From: Butyrivibrio fibrisolvens
Lineage (GTDB): Bacteria > Bacillota > Clostridia > Lachnospirales > Lachnospiraceae
Direction: 5' to 3'
NCBI RefSeq assembly: GCF_023206215.1
Contig: NZ_CP065800.1
Location: 3,720,001-3,784,000 of the forward strand
Length of the DNA stretch: 64,000 nucleotides
Shown here: one piece after another, positions 54,994 through 64,000 of the stretch
Layout: each line of letters opens with the position of its first letter
Position numbering within the stretch: the stretch's first letter is position 1
Position numbers and translations under genes: made by a program
The notes under the pieces: model-generated
The model's database searches: none
What the model was told of the DNA's origin: nothing
The model's input: only the letters and a program-made list of their open reading frames with translations

Positions 54994-55959
54994 ATGTATT
55001 ATGTAATCGTCAATCCCGGATCAGGTTCCGGACGGGGATATTATACCTGGAAAAAACTTGAAGAAGGTTTTATTGTAGCAGGGCTTAAATATAAGGCTGC
55101 ATCTACCAAAAAGGCCGGAGATGCCAAAAGGCTCACTACTTCACTAATGGAAATGCATTCAGAAGAATCCCCTCTAAAACTGATAGTCATAGGCGGCGAT
55201 GGGACTATGAATGAAGTTATTAATGGCATCACAGATTTTGACAAAGTCGTTTTAGGATATATCCCGGGAGGATCTGCCGGGGATCTTGCCTTTGGTCTTG
55301 GTATTAATATTGATACTTCAGAACTTATCCAGAGGATTACCGAAGGTAAAGTTCTTAGGACTTCAGATATCGGCCAGATCACATACAACAATATTTCATC
55401 CACCTATTCAAGACTTCATGATGATGAAGTTAAGACCACAAGATACTTTGATGTCAGTGCAGGAATAGGCTTCGATGCTGCAGTATGCGAAGAAGCTCTT
55501 TCTTCAAGGCTCAAGAAAGTCCTTAATGCAATCAATCTCGGGAAGCTCACATATCTTCTTATAGCTCTTCATCAGATATTCTCTATAGAAAAAAACGCTA
55601 TGGATATCACTACCAAAGAAGGTGAAAAGCTCCACCTTGATAAAGCTATTTTTGCTGCAATGATGATTCATCCTTTTGAAGGTGGCGGATTTATGTTCGG
55701 CCCTTATGCTGACTGTAACGATGGCTGTTTTGACGTATGTGCCGCAGGAGATATGTCCTTTTTTACCATAATGAGAGCACTACCTTCTGCCAAAAAAGGT
55801 AAGCAGTTCAAGTACAATGGAATTCATGCACTAAAGAGTTCTGAGATACATATAAAAACACAAAAGCCTTTATGGGTTCATACTGACGGCGAAGTTTCCG
55901 TAAAATCTGATGATATTTTGATCAAGAACACAGGTTTTAAACTAAAACTCATGGTCTGA
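54994..55959 (+). CDS. diacylglycerol/lipid kinase family protein (DagK catalytic domain)
   Basis: Soluble lipid kinase of 321 residues, likely recycling diacylglycerol to phosphatidic acid. MYYVIVNPGSGSGRGYYTWK, the nucleotide-binding LIVIGGDGTMNEVINGI and GYIPGGSAGDLAFGLGI are diagnostic; the C-terminal half has DVSAGIGFDAAVCEE and WVHTDGEVSV. Strong RBS AGGAGG. It lies upstream of a PAP2 gene with a 180-base gap; together they could interconvert phosphatidate and diacylglycerol, although their membrane sides may differ. Confidence 0.88.
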   Translation: MYYVIVNPGSGSGRGYYTWKKLEEGFIVAGLKYKAASTKKAGDAKRLTTSLMEMHSEESPLKLIVIGGDGTMNEVINGITDFDKVVLGYIPGGSAGDLAFGLGINIDTSELIQRITEGKVLRTSDIGQITYNNISSTYSRLHDDEVKTTRYFDVSAGIGFDAAVCEEALSSRLKKVLNAINLGKLTYLLIALHQIFSIEKNAMDITTKEGEKLHLDKAIFAAMMIHPFEGGGFMFGPYADCNDGCFDVCAAGDMSFFTIMRALPSAKKGKQFKYNGIHALKSSEIHIKTQKPLWVHTDGEVSVKSDDILIKNTGFKLKLMV

Positions 55960-56141
55960 TAATCCGATATCTATTATGAATTTGCTTTTTTTACATTTTT
56001 TGTAATATTTGACCATTTTTTACCGAAATATCGATATTTTTTCAGTCAGTTTCATATTGATAATGCCGGTATGAACGAGTATAGTAGTATTTGTAAATTC
56101 AGACATCATGCCATTTTACATTATCAGAGAAGGAAAATACT

Positions 56142-56885
56142 ATGCAAAATTTTATCAAAGCAGATGAGTTCAGTAAGCCTATAACGGCTACAAGAATCAA
56201 AGAATCCATCCTTATGACGATTCCCACTGCTATATATGCCGTTATATACCTAGTATGGTTCAACTACATAGAAACTCGTAAAGTCATACACTTTACAGAA
56301 ATGCACACAAGACTCGACGATATGATACCATTTATGGAAGTGTTCGTTATTCCGTATATTCTATGGTTCTTCTTTATCGCTTTTTGTACTGCATATCCTC
56401 TTCTCAAATACGAGAAGGAAGATTATTGGAGATTCATGATCTTTCTCGGAACAGGTATGACATTGTTCCTTATCATATCAACGATCTTCCCTACTATTCA
56501 GTACCTAAGACCGGCTCAGTTTGAGAGGAACAATATATTTACAGCTCTTGTATCTGTATTTTATAAATATGACACGCCTACCAATGTCTTCCCTAGCATG
56601 CATGTTTACAATGCTATAGGCGGCGCATTTAGTATTCAGTATAGCAAGAGATTCAGCAAAGGCTGGAAACTGTGCTCACACTTCATCTCACTTTCGATCG
56701 TACTATCTACAATGTTCATCAAGCAGCACTGCGTTATCGATGTTGTGAGTGCTATAGCACTGGCTCTTATAATGTATTATGTTGTATATCGCTCTGATAT
56801 AACACTTAACTTCCTAAGGAAGATCCACTTCATCGATCCTGTTATGGAAGACGGCGAAGTTGCAACTCAGGAGATCAGACTTTAA
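56142..56885 (+). CDS. PAP2-family phosphatase (membrane)
   Basis: A 247-residue, six-TM protein. The PAP2 active-site motifs C2 (NVFPSMHVYNAIG) and C3 (FIKQHCVIDVVSAI) are present; the KxxxxxxRP motif appears as LRPAQFERNN-type sequence. Members dephosphorylate phosphatidate or undecaprenyl pyrophosphate. Good RBS AAGGAAAA. The 182 bases upstream are AT-rich with a possible leader but no gene. Confidence 0.85.
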   Translation: MQNFIKADEFSKPITATRIKESILMTIPTAIYAVIYLVWFNYIETRKVIHFTEMHTRLDDMIPFMEVFVIPYILWFFFIAFCTAYPLLKYEKEDYWRFMIFLGTGMTLFLIISTIFPTIQYLRPAQFERNNIFTALVSVFYKYDTPTNVFPSMHVYNAIGGAFSIQYSKRFSKGWKLCSHFISLSIVLSTMFIKQHCVIDVVSAIALALIMYYVVYRSDITLNFLRKIHFIDPVMEDGEVATQEIRL

Positions 56886-56924
56886 TACAAGTGCTTACTA
56901 AAAATAATTGATCTTAACATAACA

Positions 56925-56963
56925 AAAGCTCTTTACCTTACGCCATGTAAAGTAAAGAGCTTT
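56925..56963. terminator. bidirectional terminator between the PAP2 and DUF1653 genes
   Basis: AAAGCTCTTTAC pairs with GTAAAGAGCTTT, followed by T-runs in both directions; serves the convergent genes. Confidence 0.8.
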
Positions 56964-56995
56964 TTTATATTCATAATTCTTATTTTAAGCAGTTC

Positions 56996-57760
56996 TTATC
57001 TAAGTCTTTCTGTTTCAAATCTGGCTATAGTATCAAGACAGTTTCGAAGATCTGCAAGCCTGTCATACACATCTCCCGGCTCAACTTCCACATCTATGGC
57101 CATAGCCATTATATCTATCATGTCATCTGTTACTATAGGTCTTATCTTCTCAAGGATCTGAAGCCTTGCCTTGGCAGAGTCGCTATCAAGGAAAGCTACT
57201 ACATTAGGATCAAGGTTAAGTTCATCAGCCTCGTCTTCTATAGTTTTATTCATAAAATAACTGTCAGTATCAGTTGCAGAAGCCTTTTTTTCAGGTTCTC
57301 TTTCAGGTTCTTTTTGAATATTTATATTAAGCTCCTGCTTTTTCTCAGGACGAACTACAAATGAGCTTTTTACAGTATCCATAGATTCTGTATCATCACT
57401 TCTTGATATATCCGGTGATCCTGTAGCCTTTGATCCGCTTAATGTATCATGTGAGCCTAAGATTACTGTATTATGTGTTTCCTGACGTTTTAATGCTTCT
57501 GCATCTTCTTTTCCCTGATCAGATAAGCTTTCAGGATCCACAAGTTCAAATCTCATCTTCTGCAAAACATCAGGATATTTCAACCTGTCGACAGGACTTG
57601 TGAACATGGACAGAGGTCTTGCATAAACTTTATAATCTCCATAGAGCGCCTGATATATTACAAGCTCTTCTCCGGTTTCAGAATGAATCGCGATAGTAAG
57701 AACCTGATATAGATTCCCTTTAAAATGTCTGTAAATCTGCTGTGGTAATGGTCTTTCCAT
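56996..57760 (-). CDS. DUF1653-domain protein with variable tail
   Basis: A 254-residue protein. Residues 1-75 are a DUF1653 domain (YRHFKGNLYQVLTIAIHSET, EELVIYQALYGDYKVYARPL), a small domain of unknown function. The central ~100 residues are Ser/Asp/Glu-rich and probably disordered; the last ~75 are helical (IVTDDMIDIMAMAIDVEVEP). It starts after GGAGGACT. The gap to holA (57761-57909) contains AT-rich 13-bp near-repeats and no gene. Confidence 0.8.
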   Translation of the reverse strand: MERPLPQQIYRHFKGNLYQVLTIAIHSETGEELVIYQALYGDYKVYARPLSMFTSPVDRLKYPDVLQKMRFELVDPESLSDQGKEDAEALKRQETHNTVILGSHDTLSGSKATGSPDISRSDDTESMDTVKSSFVVRPEKKQELNINIQKEPEREPEKKASATDTDSYFMNKTIEDEADELNLDPNVVAFLDSDSAKARLQILEKIRPIVTDDMIDIMAMAIDVEVEPGDVYDRLADLRNCLDTIARFETERLR

Positions 57761-57909
57761 ATGTTAGTCCTCCATGATTTTATAATAATCCCTAAACCTT
57801 CCCAAACTTTTGGGGAAAGTTAAGTTAACTTCAAAATATTTTTCTATATATTTTTTCTATATATTTTTTTAAATAAAAATACCTATCTGTTTAGTATATA
57901 GGTTACAGA

Positions 57910-58923
57910 TCATCTGGCTGAGCACTTTACTATTATCATTTCTACGCTTATCACATCATTTAGCTTACCGCTCTTGTATGCTTCATCACTTGCAACACAC
58001 ATTTCAAGGCATGCTTTGAGCTGCGCTATGGTATATGATCTGGCCCAGTTTATATATTTAGAGACTATGAACGGTGCCAGATGAACTGCTGATGCGATAC
58101 TTGCCTTATCTTTATGATTATCAGACATTTCTTTGACCTGCAGCATGATGTTGAACTGCCTGAATATCAGTGCCAGTATCTTCTGCGGTGGTTCACGAAG
58201 TGCCAGAAGATCATAATACAGATCCATAGCCTTCTTCTGATTATGTTCTACTATAGCATCTGTCATAGCGAATATCTGATTAGATAGCCAGTTAGCACAT
58301 ACCGCGTCAACGTCTGAAACACTTACGCTATCTCTTCCCATGCAGTATGAGCTGATCTTCTCAAGTTCATTGGCAGCATTAGACATATCTGTTCCAACTC
58401 TTTCGAAGAAAAAATTCAATGTAGCTTCTGTTACCATAAGTCCATTATTCTTGAGTCTTCGTCCTGCCCATACCCTAAGATCGGCTATATCCGGCGTATC
58501 ACACTCAATGGTAAGTCCTTTCGAATTGGCAGCTTTGAACATGTCTTTTCTTTTATCAACACTGCTTTCAACAAATAGAAAATACGCAGTCTCTGATGGC
58601 GACTTTATATAATCGGCAAGTTCCGGACATCCGTTTTTAAAAAGTCCTGACTCTTCTACCACTATAACTCGTCTTGGAGCAAAAAAAGGCATAGTCTCTG
58701 CCATATCTATCACTTCCATGACATTTATATCCTTGCCTTCATAGCGGCTCATATTCATGGAATCACCAGTCCCTAAAAGAGCTTTTTTGAGTTCATCTTT
58801 GACCTGATTTCTTAAATATGCTTCTTCGCCATATACAAGGTAGCAATGTTTAAAATCTTCTGCTTTTATATCTTTAACTATCTCGCTATGCTTAGCTTTA
58901 AATTCTGATGTCTTTGCCGGCAT
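57910..58923 (-). CDS. holA: DNA polymerase III subunit delta
   Basis: Clamp-loader subunit that opens the beta clamp. I start at 58923, the second of two adjacent ATGs, because GGGAGG is then five bases away (337 residues); a GTG-initiated frame begins at 58947. Conserved sequence includes FKHCYLVYGEEAYLRNQVKD, AETMPFFAPRRVIVVEES, WLSNQIFAMTDAIVEHNQKK and a C-terminal helical domain. It lies 68 bases downstream of comEC, as in many Firmicutes. Confidence 0.93.
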   Translation of the reverse strand: MPAKTSEFKAKHSEIVKDIKAEDFKHCYLVYGEEAYLRNQVKDELKKALLGTGDSMNMSRYEGKDINVMEVIDMAETMPFFAPRRVIVVEESGLFKNGCPELADYIKSPSETAYFLFVESSVDKRKDMFKAANSKGLTIECDTPDIADLRVWAGRRLKNNGLMVTEATLNFFFERVGTDMSNAANELEKISSYCMGRDSVSVSDVDAVCANWLSNQIFAMTDAIVEHNQKKAMDLYYDLLALREPPQKILALIFRQFNIMLQVKEMSDNHKDKASIASAVHLAPFIVSKYINWARSYTIAQLKACLEMCVASDEAYKSGKLNDVISVEMIIVKCSAR

Positions 58924-58991
58924 CATTGCCTCCCGATACCATGCCACCTTTAATATGCAGCATATATATTCCTAAAGTCATTTACTATATC

Positions 58992-61391
58992 TTACCACAA
59001 TCCATTATTGGCAAGAAAGCTTTTTAACTTGAGTGTATCTCCCCTGCCATCGCTATCTACAGTTATAGCGCCTTGTTCATACGTTATAAAATACTTACAT
59101 CCGCTTGCTTCAAGCCTTTCAAGTACCTGCTCATGTGGATGTCCGTACATATTGTTCCTGCCTGCGGATATTACGCTACAAAGGGGATCCAGTATATCCA
59201 AAAACTCTTCATCTGTCGTATATCTTGACCCATGATGCGGAACCTTTAATAAAGTAAGATCTGAAAACTCACTACTGTTTTGACTCATGAATTCGTTAAG
59301 ACTTCTAAGTCCTTCTTCTTCTACATCTCCTGTAAGAAGACTTGAAAAGTTTTTGTGCTCTATATAAAGGATAGTGGAGTGTGCATTGGCTCCGTCTGTG
59401 TACATTCCCTCAGGAGGGCCTATACAGGTTATGGTGATATCGCTGCTTCCTGTACGAAGCTGATCGCCTCTTTTTATATAAGAAACCGGAACGCCTGCTT
59501 TTATTGCAGCTTCTTCCAGCTGCTCATAGCCGGATTCTCTGCATCTGGTATCACAATCCGGAAGTATAAGACTTCCAATCCTGATCCCTCCTGACGACAT
59601 AGCTTCCAATAATTCCAATACACCTGATATATGATCCTTATCTTCATGAGTTATGATACATGCATCAATATATCCTATCCCTTCATACTTAAGATACGGT
59701 GTCAATATATACTTGCCTACATTGGATCTTGAGGTGCTGCCTCCATCTACAAGATAGGTCATGTTCTCCATTTCTATTACAATACCGTCCCCTTGTCCTA
59801 CATGAAGAAATGATAGCCGCAGATCCGGTCTTATTCTTATAGCCAGGATCCATACTGCTACCACCGGTATAAGATATACAAGATACGGGTATATGATTCT
59901 TTTTTGTTTTTCAGGGCGTTTTTCTGCAACACCGTTTTTGCCGGAATCTTCCGGATCAAGTTTTCTTTTTATATATTCTCTTATATACTTATGAGATATT
60001 ATGAATACTATAAGTAGAATATAATAAATCACCACCTGCCATGCATCGGCATGTCCTGCATACCAGGTATTTGCAGGAAGGTACCTGCTTCCTATACATA
60101 TCCCTTTGTACATGGTAAGGATGATGTGGCACATAAATCCGGGAAACAAAGCTATTCCTGTGCAAACACTTCCCAAGGTAAGTACTGCTATTCCAAGTCC
60201 CAGTAATATAGTCATGAAAGGAAGTACCAGAATATTAAGAAAGACAGAATATACAGGGAATGTATAATACGTATTCATCTGCACAGGCAAGATCACAGCA
60301 GATACTGATAGCGATGCTCTTACTATAGACAATACGCCTTCCACGATCTTTTCTCTGGCGATCATAAGATAATCTCTGACTGTCCTGTTTTCAGAATTCC
60401 TTATGAGTTTATCCATACGCTTTGTATAATCCGCATCTCTTGGAATGATGTCCTGTGACAGAGTAGGCAGTACAAGTCCTATTGCAATAACTGCTCCAAA
60501 ACTCATCAAAAAGCCGCTATGATAGATATACAAAGGCTCCTCGAATATAAGGAGCATGGCAGCTACAGACAGGCCTGTCAGCATATCATAGGTACGTCCC
60601 AGAACTATAGCTAACATATGAATACAGAACATGATGATAGCTCTTATCGCTGATGTACCCATTCCGCACATTATACCGTATGACATCATCATTGCAATAG
60701 ATATCAATGCAGCAGGCATTATCCTAAGCCTTAATCTTCTAAGAAGATTATAAAGACCCATTCCAAGAATCGATATGTGAAGCCCTGATATACTTAAAAT
60801 ATGTATTATTCCTGCGCCCTGATACAATCCCTTTATATCTTCATCCATGGATGTTCTGTCTCCAAGAAGCATTGCTTTCATTACAGATGCATCCTCATCT
60901 TCAAAGGTATCATCAATGATCTTTTTTAGATGCTCTCTCATCCTATACAATGATTCTTTAAATCTATCCGGATCATTATTGTTATATTTGACTATACCTT
61001 CCCTTATCTGATATTCAATTTTCAATATTTTATAATATGTGCGGCTGTCAAACTCACCGGGATTACTTGCTCTTGAAAAGGCATAGTATTCCCCTTGCAC
61101 TGTTATCTGTTCACCTATTTTGGGGATATTATCATAGATATCCTGATACGAAGACGCAAGGTATACTTTTACTATAGTATCCTCTTTTTCAGAATCTTCG
61201 ATATATAGAACTTGAACCTGATTGTCATCGAAATCGGTTCCGGTCTCTTTGGAAGTGACTTTTCCCGATATTGTGATATATTCTCCGTTTTCATATCCCA
61301 GATCAGAATAATCCGGCGGATATACCAAGAGAAATATAAAGACAGCCGCCACAAATGCCATTGTAACAAGGCATAGTGGCCTTCTAAACAT
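58992..61391 (-). CDS. comEC: DNA internalization competence protein ComEC/Rec2
   Basis: Polytopic channel and nuclease for DNA uptake. It has 799 residues. N-terminal TMs and an OB-like extracellular region (~1-150); a Competence domain (~180-450) with SISGLHISILGMGLYNLLRR; then further TMs. A C-terminal metallo-beta-lactamase domain (~535-780) has LHVGQGDGIVIEM, ITHEDKDHISGVLE, LLTGDVEEE and VPHHGSRYTT. It appears complete, including the nuclease His motifs, so natural transformation machinery may operate. No other com genes are in the window. Confidence 0.94.
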   Translation of the reverse strand: MFRRPLCLVTMAFVAAVFIFLLVYPPDYSDLGYENGEYITISGKVTSKETGTDFDDNQVQVLYIEDSEKEDTIVKVYLASSYQDIYDNIPKIGEQITVQGEYYAFSRASNPGEFDSRTYYKILKIEYQIREGIVKYNNNDPDRFKESLYRMREHLKKIIDDTFEDEDASVMKAMLLGDRTSMDEDIKGLYQGAGIIHILSISGLHISILGMGLYNLLRRLRLRIMPAALISIAMMMSYGIMCGMGTSAIRAIIMFCIHMLAIVLGRTYDMLTGLSVAAMLLIFEEPLYIYHSGFLMSFGAVIAIGLVLPTLSQDIIPRDADYTKRMDKLIRNSENRTVRDYLMIAREKIVEGVLSIVRASLSVSAVILPVQMNTYYTFPVYSVFLNILVLPFMTILLGLGIAVLTLGSVCTGIALFPGFMCHIILTMYKGICIGSRYLPANTWYAGHADAWQVVIYYILLIVFIISHKYIREYIKRKLDPEDSGKNGVAEKRPEKQKRIIYPYLVYLIPVVAVWILAIRIRPDLRLSFLHVGQGDGIVIEMENMTYLVDGGSTSRSNVGKYILTPYLKYEGIGYIDACIITHEDKDHISGVLELLEAMSSGGIRIGSLILPDCDTRCRESGYEQLEEAAIKAGVPVSYIKRGDQLRTGSSDITITCIGPPEGMYTDGANAHSTILYIEHKNFSSLLTGDVEEEGLRSLNEFMSQNSSEFSDLTLLKVPHHGSRYTTDEEFLDILDPLCSVISAGRNNMYGHPHEQVLERLEASGCKYFITYEQGAITVDSDGRGDTLKLKSFLANNGLW

Positions 61392-61452
61392 TTTCTTATT
61401 TTCCTATTTTTTGATTTTTCTATTTTCTGGTTTTTCTAACTTTTACTGATTT

Positions 61453-62376
61453 TTACTCTTCTATGATCTCAAGATTTCTTTCATATGTACTTGAAAGACT
61501 TAGGCTGTCCATAAACTTGACATCTTTATTGCCGTCAACTGTTATCTGAACTTTATTAACTTCAGCAAATTCACAAAGTGTATTAACTATAGAGTATATT
61601 GCAGTCTGAGCTGTAACAGTATAAGGCTCTGTCGTAAATGCAGAATCAAGATCGACATAGCAGATACCATCTCTTACTGTTATTGAATTTATACTGGTAG
61701 CAGGGTTGATCGTAGGATATACTTCATCTGTGTTAGGGCCGGCGATAAGCTGTTCCAGCGCGATTCTCTCCATAGGTATATTACTATTGAATACAACAGT
61801 ACGATATACCTTGATAAGTCCGTCTCCAGACTCGTTTGTAAAATAAAGAGTAAGTGTCACCTTCTCATATGTATTGATCTCGTTACCTGCATTATAGATA
61901 AAGGTATCTTCAGTCATAGTTCCTATAACGTTACCTGAAGCATCAGTAAGCGGGCTTCCGCCAACCTGAAAAGTAACAGTCTTCACCGCATCAATCTGAG
62001 TAAGTGTACGAACCATAGCAGCTCTGTCAAGGATCTCAGTAACATGATCAACAGAATTATAAGACTCATTAAAATTAAGAATGAGGCTGTCATCTGTCAA
62101 TTTGTAATCTATTAGGGCGATCCTGCCTGCAAGAGGAGCTTCATAAGAAAAAGTATCAGGATTTTGAGAAAGCTGCTCTATAAGCTCTGCTATTACAGCA
62201 TCCGTATCTTTGATATCAGATGTTAGAGTATAGTCATCAGCTACAATCCCTGTTTCAGAAGAGTTGACATAATAAATCTTAACTTCATTATCAGCTTTTT
62301 CCGCGTCACCTGACATTCCAATTTTACCTGCACACGCGGTCATAGTCATGCAGACAGCAAGAATAAGAACAAGCAC
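61453..62376 (-). CDS. GerMN-domain lipoprotein
   Basis: A 307-residue exported protein. Signal and lipobox: VLVLILAVCMTMTACAGK. Two GerMN domains follow (~33-160 and ~175-300), each ending in a VTFQVGGxPLTD or VQITVDGNKD-type strand. The listed start is GTG with AGAGGAAG. The upstream in-frame codons read (L)KKRISKVVRGRI, a classical signal-peptide opening, but begin with CTG, so the true start may be 13 codons further upstream. It follows the histidine kinase gene by 215 bases. Confidence 0.82.
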   Translation of the reverse strand: MLVLILAVCMTMTACAGKIGMSGDAEKADNEVKIYYVNSSETGIVADDYTLTSDIKDTDAVIAELIEQLSQNPDTFSYEAPLAGRIALIDYKLTDDSLILNFNESYNSVDHVTEILDRAAMVRTLTQIDAVKTVTFQVGGSPLTDASGNVIGTMTEDTFIYNAGNEINTYEKVTLTLYFTNESGDGLIKVYRTVVFNSNIPMERIALEQLIAGPNTDEVYPTINPATSINSITVRDGICYVDLDSAFTTEPYTVTAQTAIYSIVNTLCEFAEVNKVQITVDGNKDVKFMDSLSLSSTYERNLEIIEE

Positions 62377-62591
62377 TATTCTTCCTCTAACGACCTTTGA
62401 TATTCTTTTTTTCAGAGAAAAATATTACTATTCATTCTGACTCTGATTCTCCCTGTTATCTCACTTAATCCCTGTATTTTTTCACTTACTCTTTGGTAGT
62501 CATACCTGATATTTCTTCATCATTCTTAGTCTAACTTCACTATACTTAAGTCAACTTCACTATCCATAACAACACTTAGCCTTACTTCATC

Positions 62592-64000
62592 TTACTTAGC
62601 ATAGCTAAGCGGTATCGTAACAGTAAAGGTAGTACCCTCACCAAGGACACTATCTACGTCAATGGATCCTCTGTGCATCAGTATCGCACTCTTGGTTATG
62701 GATAGACCAAGTCCTGTTCCACCTATCTCTCGTGATCTTGACTTATCTACTCTATAGAATCTGTTAAAGATAAGATCTGTTGAATCCTCAGGTATACCAA
62801 CACCTGAATCTGATATTGTAATAGTAAAGGACTGATGATCAGCATCAAGTATTACCTTGACCCAGCCCGATTCCTTATTATATTTGATAGCGTTCTCAAC
62901 GATATTCATAATCGCAAGTGACAGCTTGACTTCATCTATCTCTGCTGTAACAGGACGCCTTGAGTCAAATGTAAGTTCAATATTATTCTTTCGTGCTATA
63001 GGACGAAGTCTCTTTAGTATGATCTCAGTCATCTCATTGACATCAACAGTAGAGATATTGAGCTGCGCCGCTGTTTTGTCCATCTTGACAAGAGACAGAA
63101 GATCATCGATTATCGTAGCTTCTCTGTCAACTTCCTTACTAATATCCTGCATGAAGTCCTGATACATCTCAATAGGAGCATCCGGCTGAGCCACCAGAGT
63201 ATCAGCAAGTACCTTCATAGATGTTATCGGTGTCTTAAGCTCATGTGATACGTTGGATACAAACTCCTGACGGGATTCATCCAAAGTCTTCATCCTGGAC
63301 AGAAGCTGGTTGAAGGCAGTAACTATATGCTCTGTCTCAAGATAATCCGGAACAGAGATCTCTTCATTGGTAAATCCTGCCTTGATATCATTGATCGCAC
63401 TTGTGATCCTGTCAAAAGGCTTGAGCAGAATATTAGCTGCAAACAAAGAAAACATAAAGATAATAATTATTATTATGAGTTCTATAGAGCTTGCGTTCTT
63501 ATTCAGAATGTCAAGAGTAGTACTGATATTATCAGTAGATACACTGGTAAGTATGACACCTACTACCGTCTCAATTTCTTTTTCCTTGCCGTTTTCATCT
63601 TCTACAATCTGGCTCTTAGTGATAGGTGTAGTGATCTCAATATAACCATTATTAGCATCATAAACAGATGTTGTACCGTTATCGCCCTGCTTAAGGCACT
63701 TTACAACCTCTTCTGAGATAATGGTCTTCTTTTCACTTATACCATAGGTATCTTTGATAATTTTGAGATTGTCATCAATGATCATGACACGTCCATCATA
63801 AAGATTGGCAAGCATGTCAAGCTCAGCACCGACAACTTCAGATGAGGTATCCTGCAGGTATCCATAGGTGATCAGATGATCAGCAAGGATACGAGCCTGT
63901 GTCTGAACCTCAGTTGTACGAACTGCAACCGCACGACCTTCATATGTCTCTAATATTGCAAAGTGGACAACCTGACAGGATATAAGGCCTGTCACAAAGA
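62592..64000 (-). CDS. sensor histidine kinase (WalK/PhoR-type), 5' end outside window
   Basis: Membrane sensor kinase; 467+ residues are visible. The end of TM1 lies at the window edge (VTGLISCQVVHFAI). An extracellular sensor loop of ~160 residues is followed by TM2 (SIELIIIIIIFMFSLFAANI), HAMP, HisKA with the phospho-His in FVSNVSHELKTPITSM, and a HATPase_c with N box NIVENAIKYN, ISDSGVGIPE and GGTGLGLSIT. The open frame runs past 63995 without a stop, so the real start is upstream. The partner response regulator is presumably just outside. The 62377-62591 gap holds only CTTCACTA/CTTAAGT-type short direct repeats. Confidence 0.93.
   Translation of the reverse strand, partial: FVTGLISCQVVHFAILETYEGRAVAVRTTEVQTQARILADHLITYGYLQDTSSEVVGAELDMLANLYDGRVMIIDDNLKIIKDTYGISEKKTIISEEVVKCLKQGDNGTTSVYDANNGYIEITTPITKSQIVEDENGKEKEIETVVGVILTSVSTDNISTTLDILNKNASSIELIIIIIIFMFSLFAANILLKPFDRITSAINDIKAGFTNEEISVPDYLETEHIVTAFNQLLSRMKTLDESRQEFVSNVSHELKTPITSMKVLADTLVAQPDAPIEMYQDFMQDISKEVDREATIIDDLLSLVKMDKTAAQLNISTVDVNEMTEIILKRLRPIARKNNIELTFDSRRPVTAEIDEVKLSLAIMNIVENAIKYNKESGWVKVILDADHQSFTITISDSGVGIPEDSTDLIFNRFYRVDKSRSREIGGTGLGLSITKSAILMHRGSIDVDSVLGEGTTFTVTIPLSYAK

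Overview
The window is AT-rich (roughly 40% GC by eye), low-redundancy DNA from a Gram-positive, anaerobe-type chromosome. Gene content and order fit the Clostridia, family Lachnospiraceae, most likely a Butyrivibrio/Pseudobutyrivibrio-like gut or rumen bacterium. Signs are a long Asn/Gly/Arg-rich IF2, PolC-type replicase, the MEP isoprenoid genes ispG and dxr, a bactofilin, surface proteins with Tyr-rich cell-wall-type repeats, and xylan/uronate functions (a GH115-like alpha-glucuronidase, KDG kinase, KDPG aldolase, IclR regulator). Genus is an inference; no 16S gene is present.

Layout. 1-12 kb (all minus strand): a transcription/translation block, rimP-nusA-ylxR-ylxQ-infB-rbfA-nrnA-truB-ribF then rpsO-pnp, preceded by a structured rimP leader and three identical tRNA-Glu(CTC) genes. 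12-25 kb (minus): an HD protein, a CmpB-type membrane protein, polC, then the MEP/envelope lipid block pyrH-frr-uppS-cdsA-dxr-rseP-ispG-polC, with a bactofilin upstream of pyrH where many Firmicutes have rpsB-tsf. 25-31 kb: polysaccharide deacetylase, VanY carboxypeptidase, a degenerate GGDEF protein and an AI-2E-type permease with an apparent N-terminal frameshift. 31-34 kb: iclR-eda-kdgK, with a KdgR-like palindrome in the eda leader. 34-44 kb: a GGDEF protein, a VWA lipoprotein, a MATE pump, a divergent mini-flagellin with a CsrA-type hairpin leader, a sodium:solute symporter and the GH115-like enzyme. 44-49 kb: an accessory locus with a stand-alone condensation-domain protein, a carrier protein and an AMP-ligase, plus a TetR regulator and a broken MATE gene; an IS200/IS605-like non-autonomous element sits inside the operon. 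49-64 kb: rlmD-type methyltransferase, a GH3 protein with a degraded catalytic motif, an unannotated ~390-nt RNA with its own promoter and terminator, glyA, a lipid kinase, a PAP2 phosphatase, holA, comEC, a GerMN lipoprotein and a histidine kinase cut by the window edge.

Best candidates for something new: (1) the split condensation/carrier/ligase operon, an architecture suited to making N-acyl amides; (2) the ~390-nt RNA between glyA and the GH3 gene; (3) the rimP-nusA leader, which carries an early terminator followed by three hairpins; (4) two families of tandem palindromic repeats (kdgK 3' region and ispG leader) whose arms differ between copies in a pairing-preserving way, pointing to selection on structure.

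Most starts below were set from ribosome-binding sites. All promoter and terminator calls are by eye, and no database search was possible.
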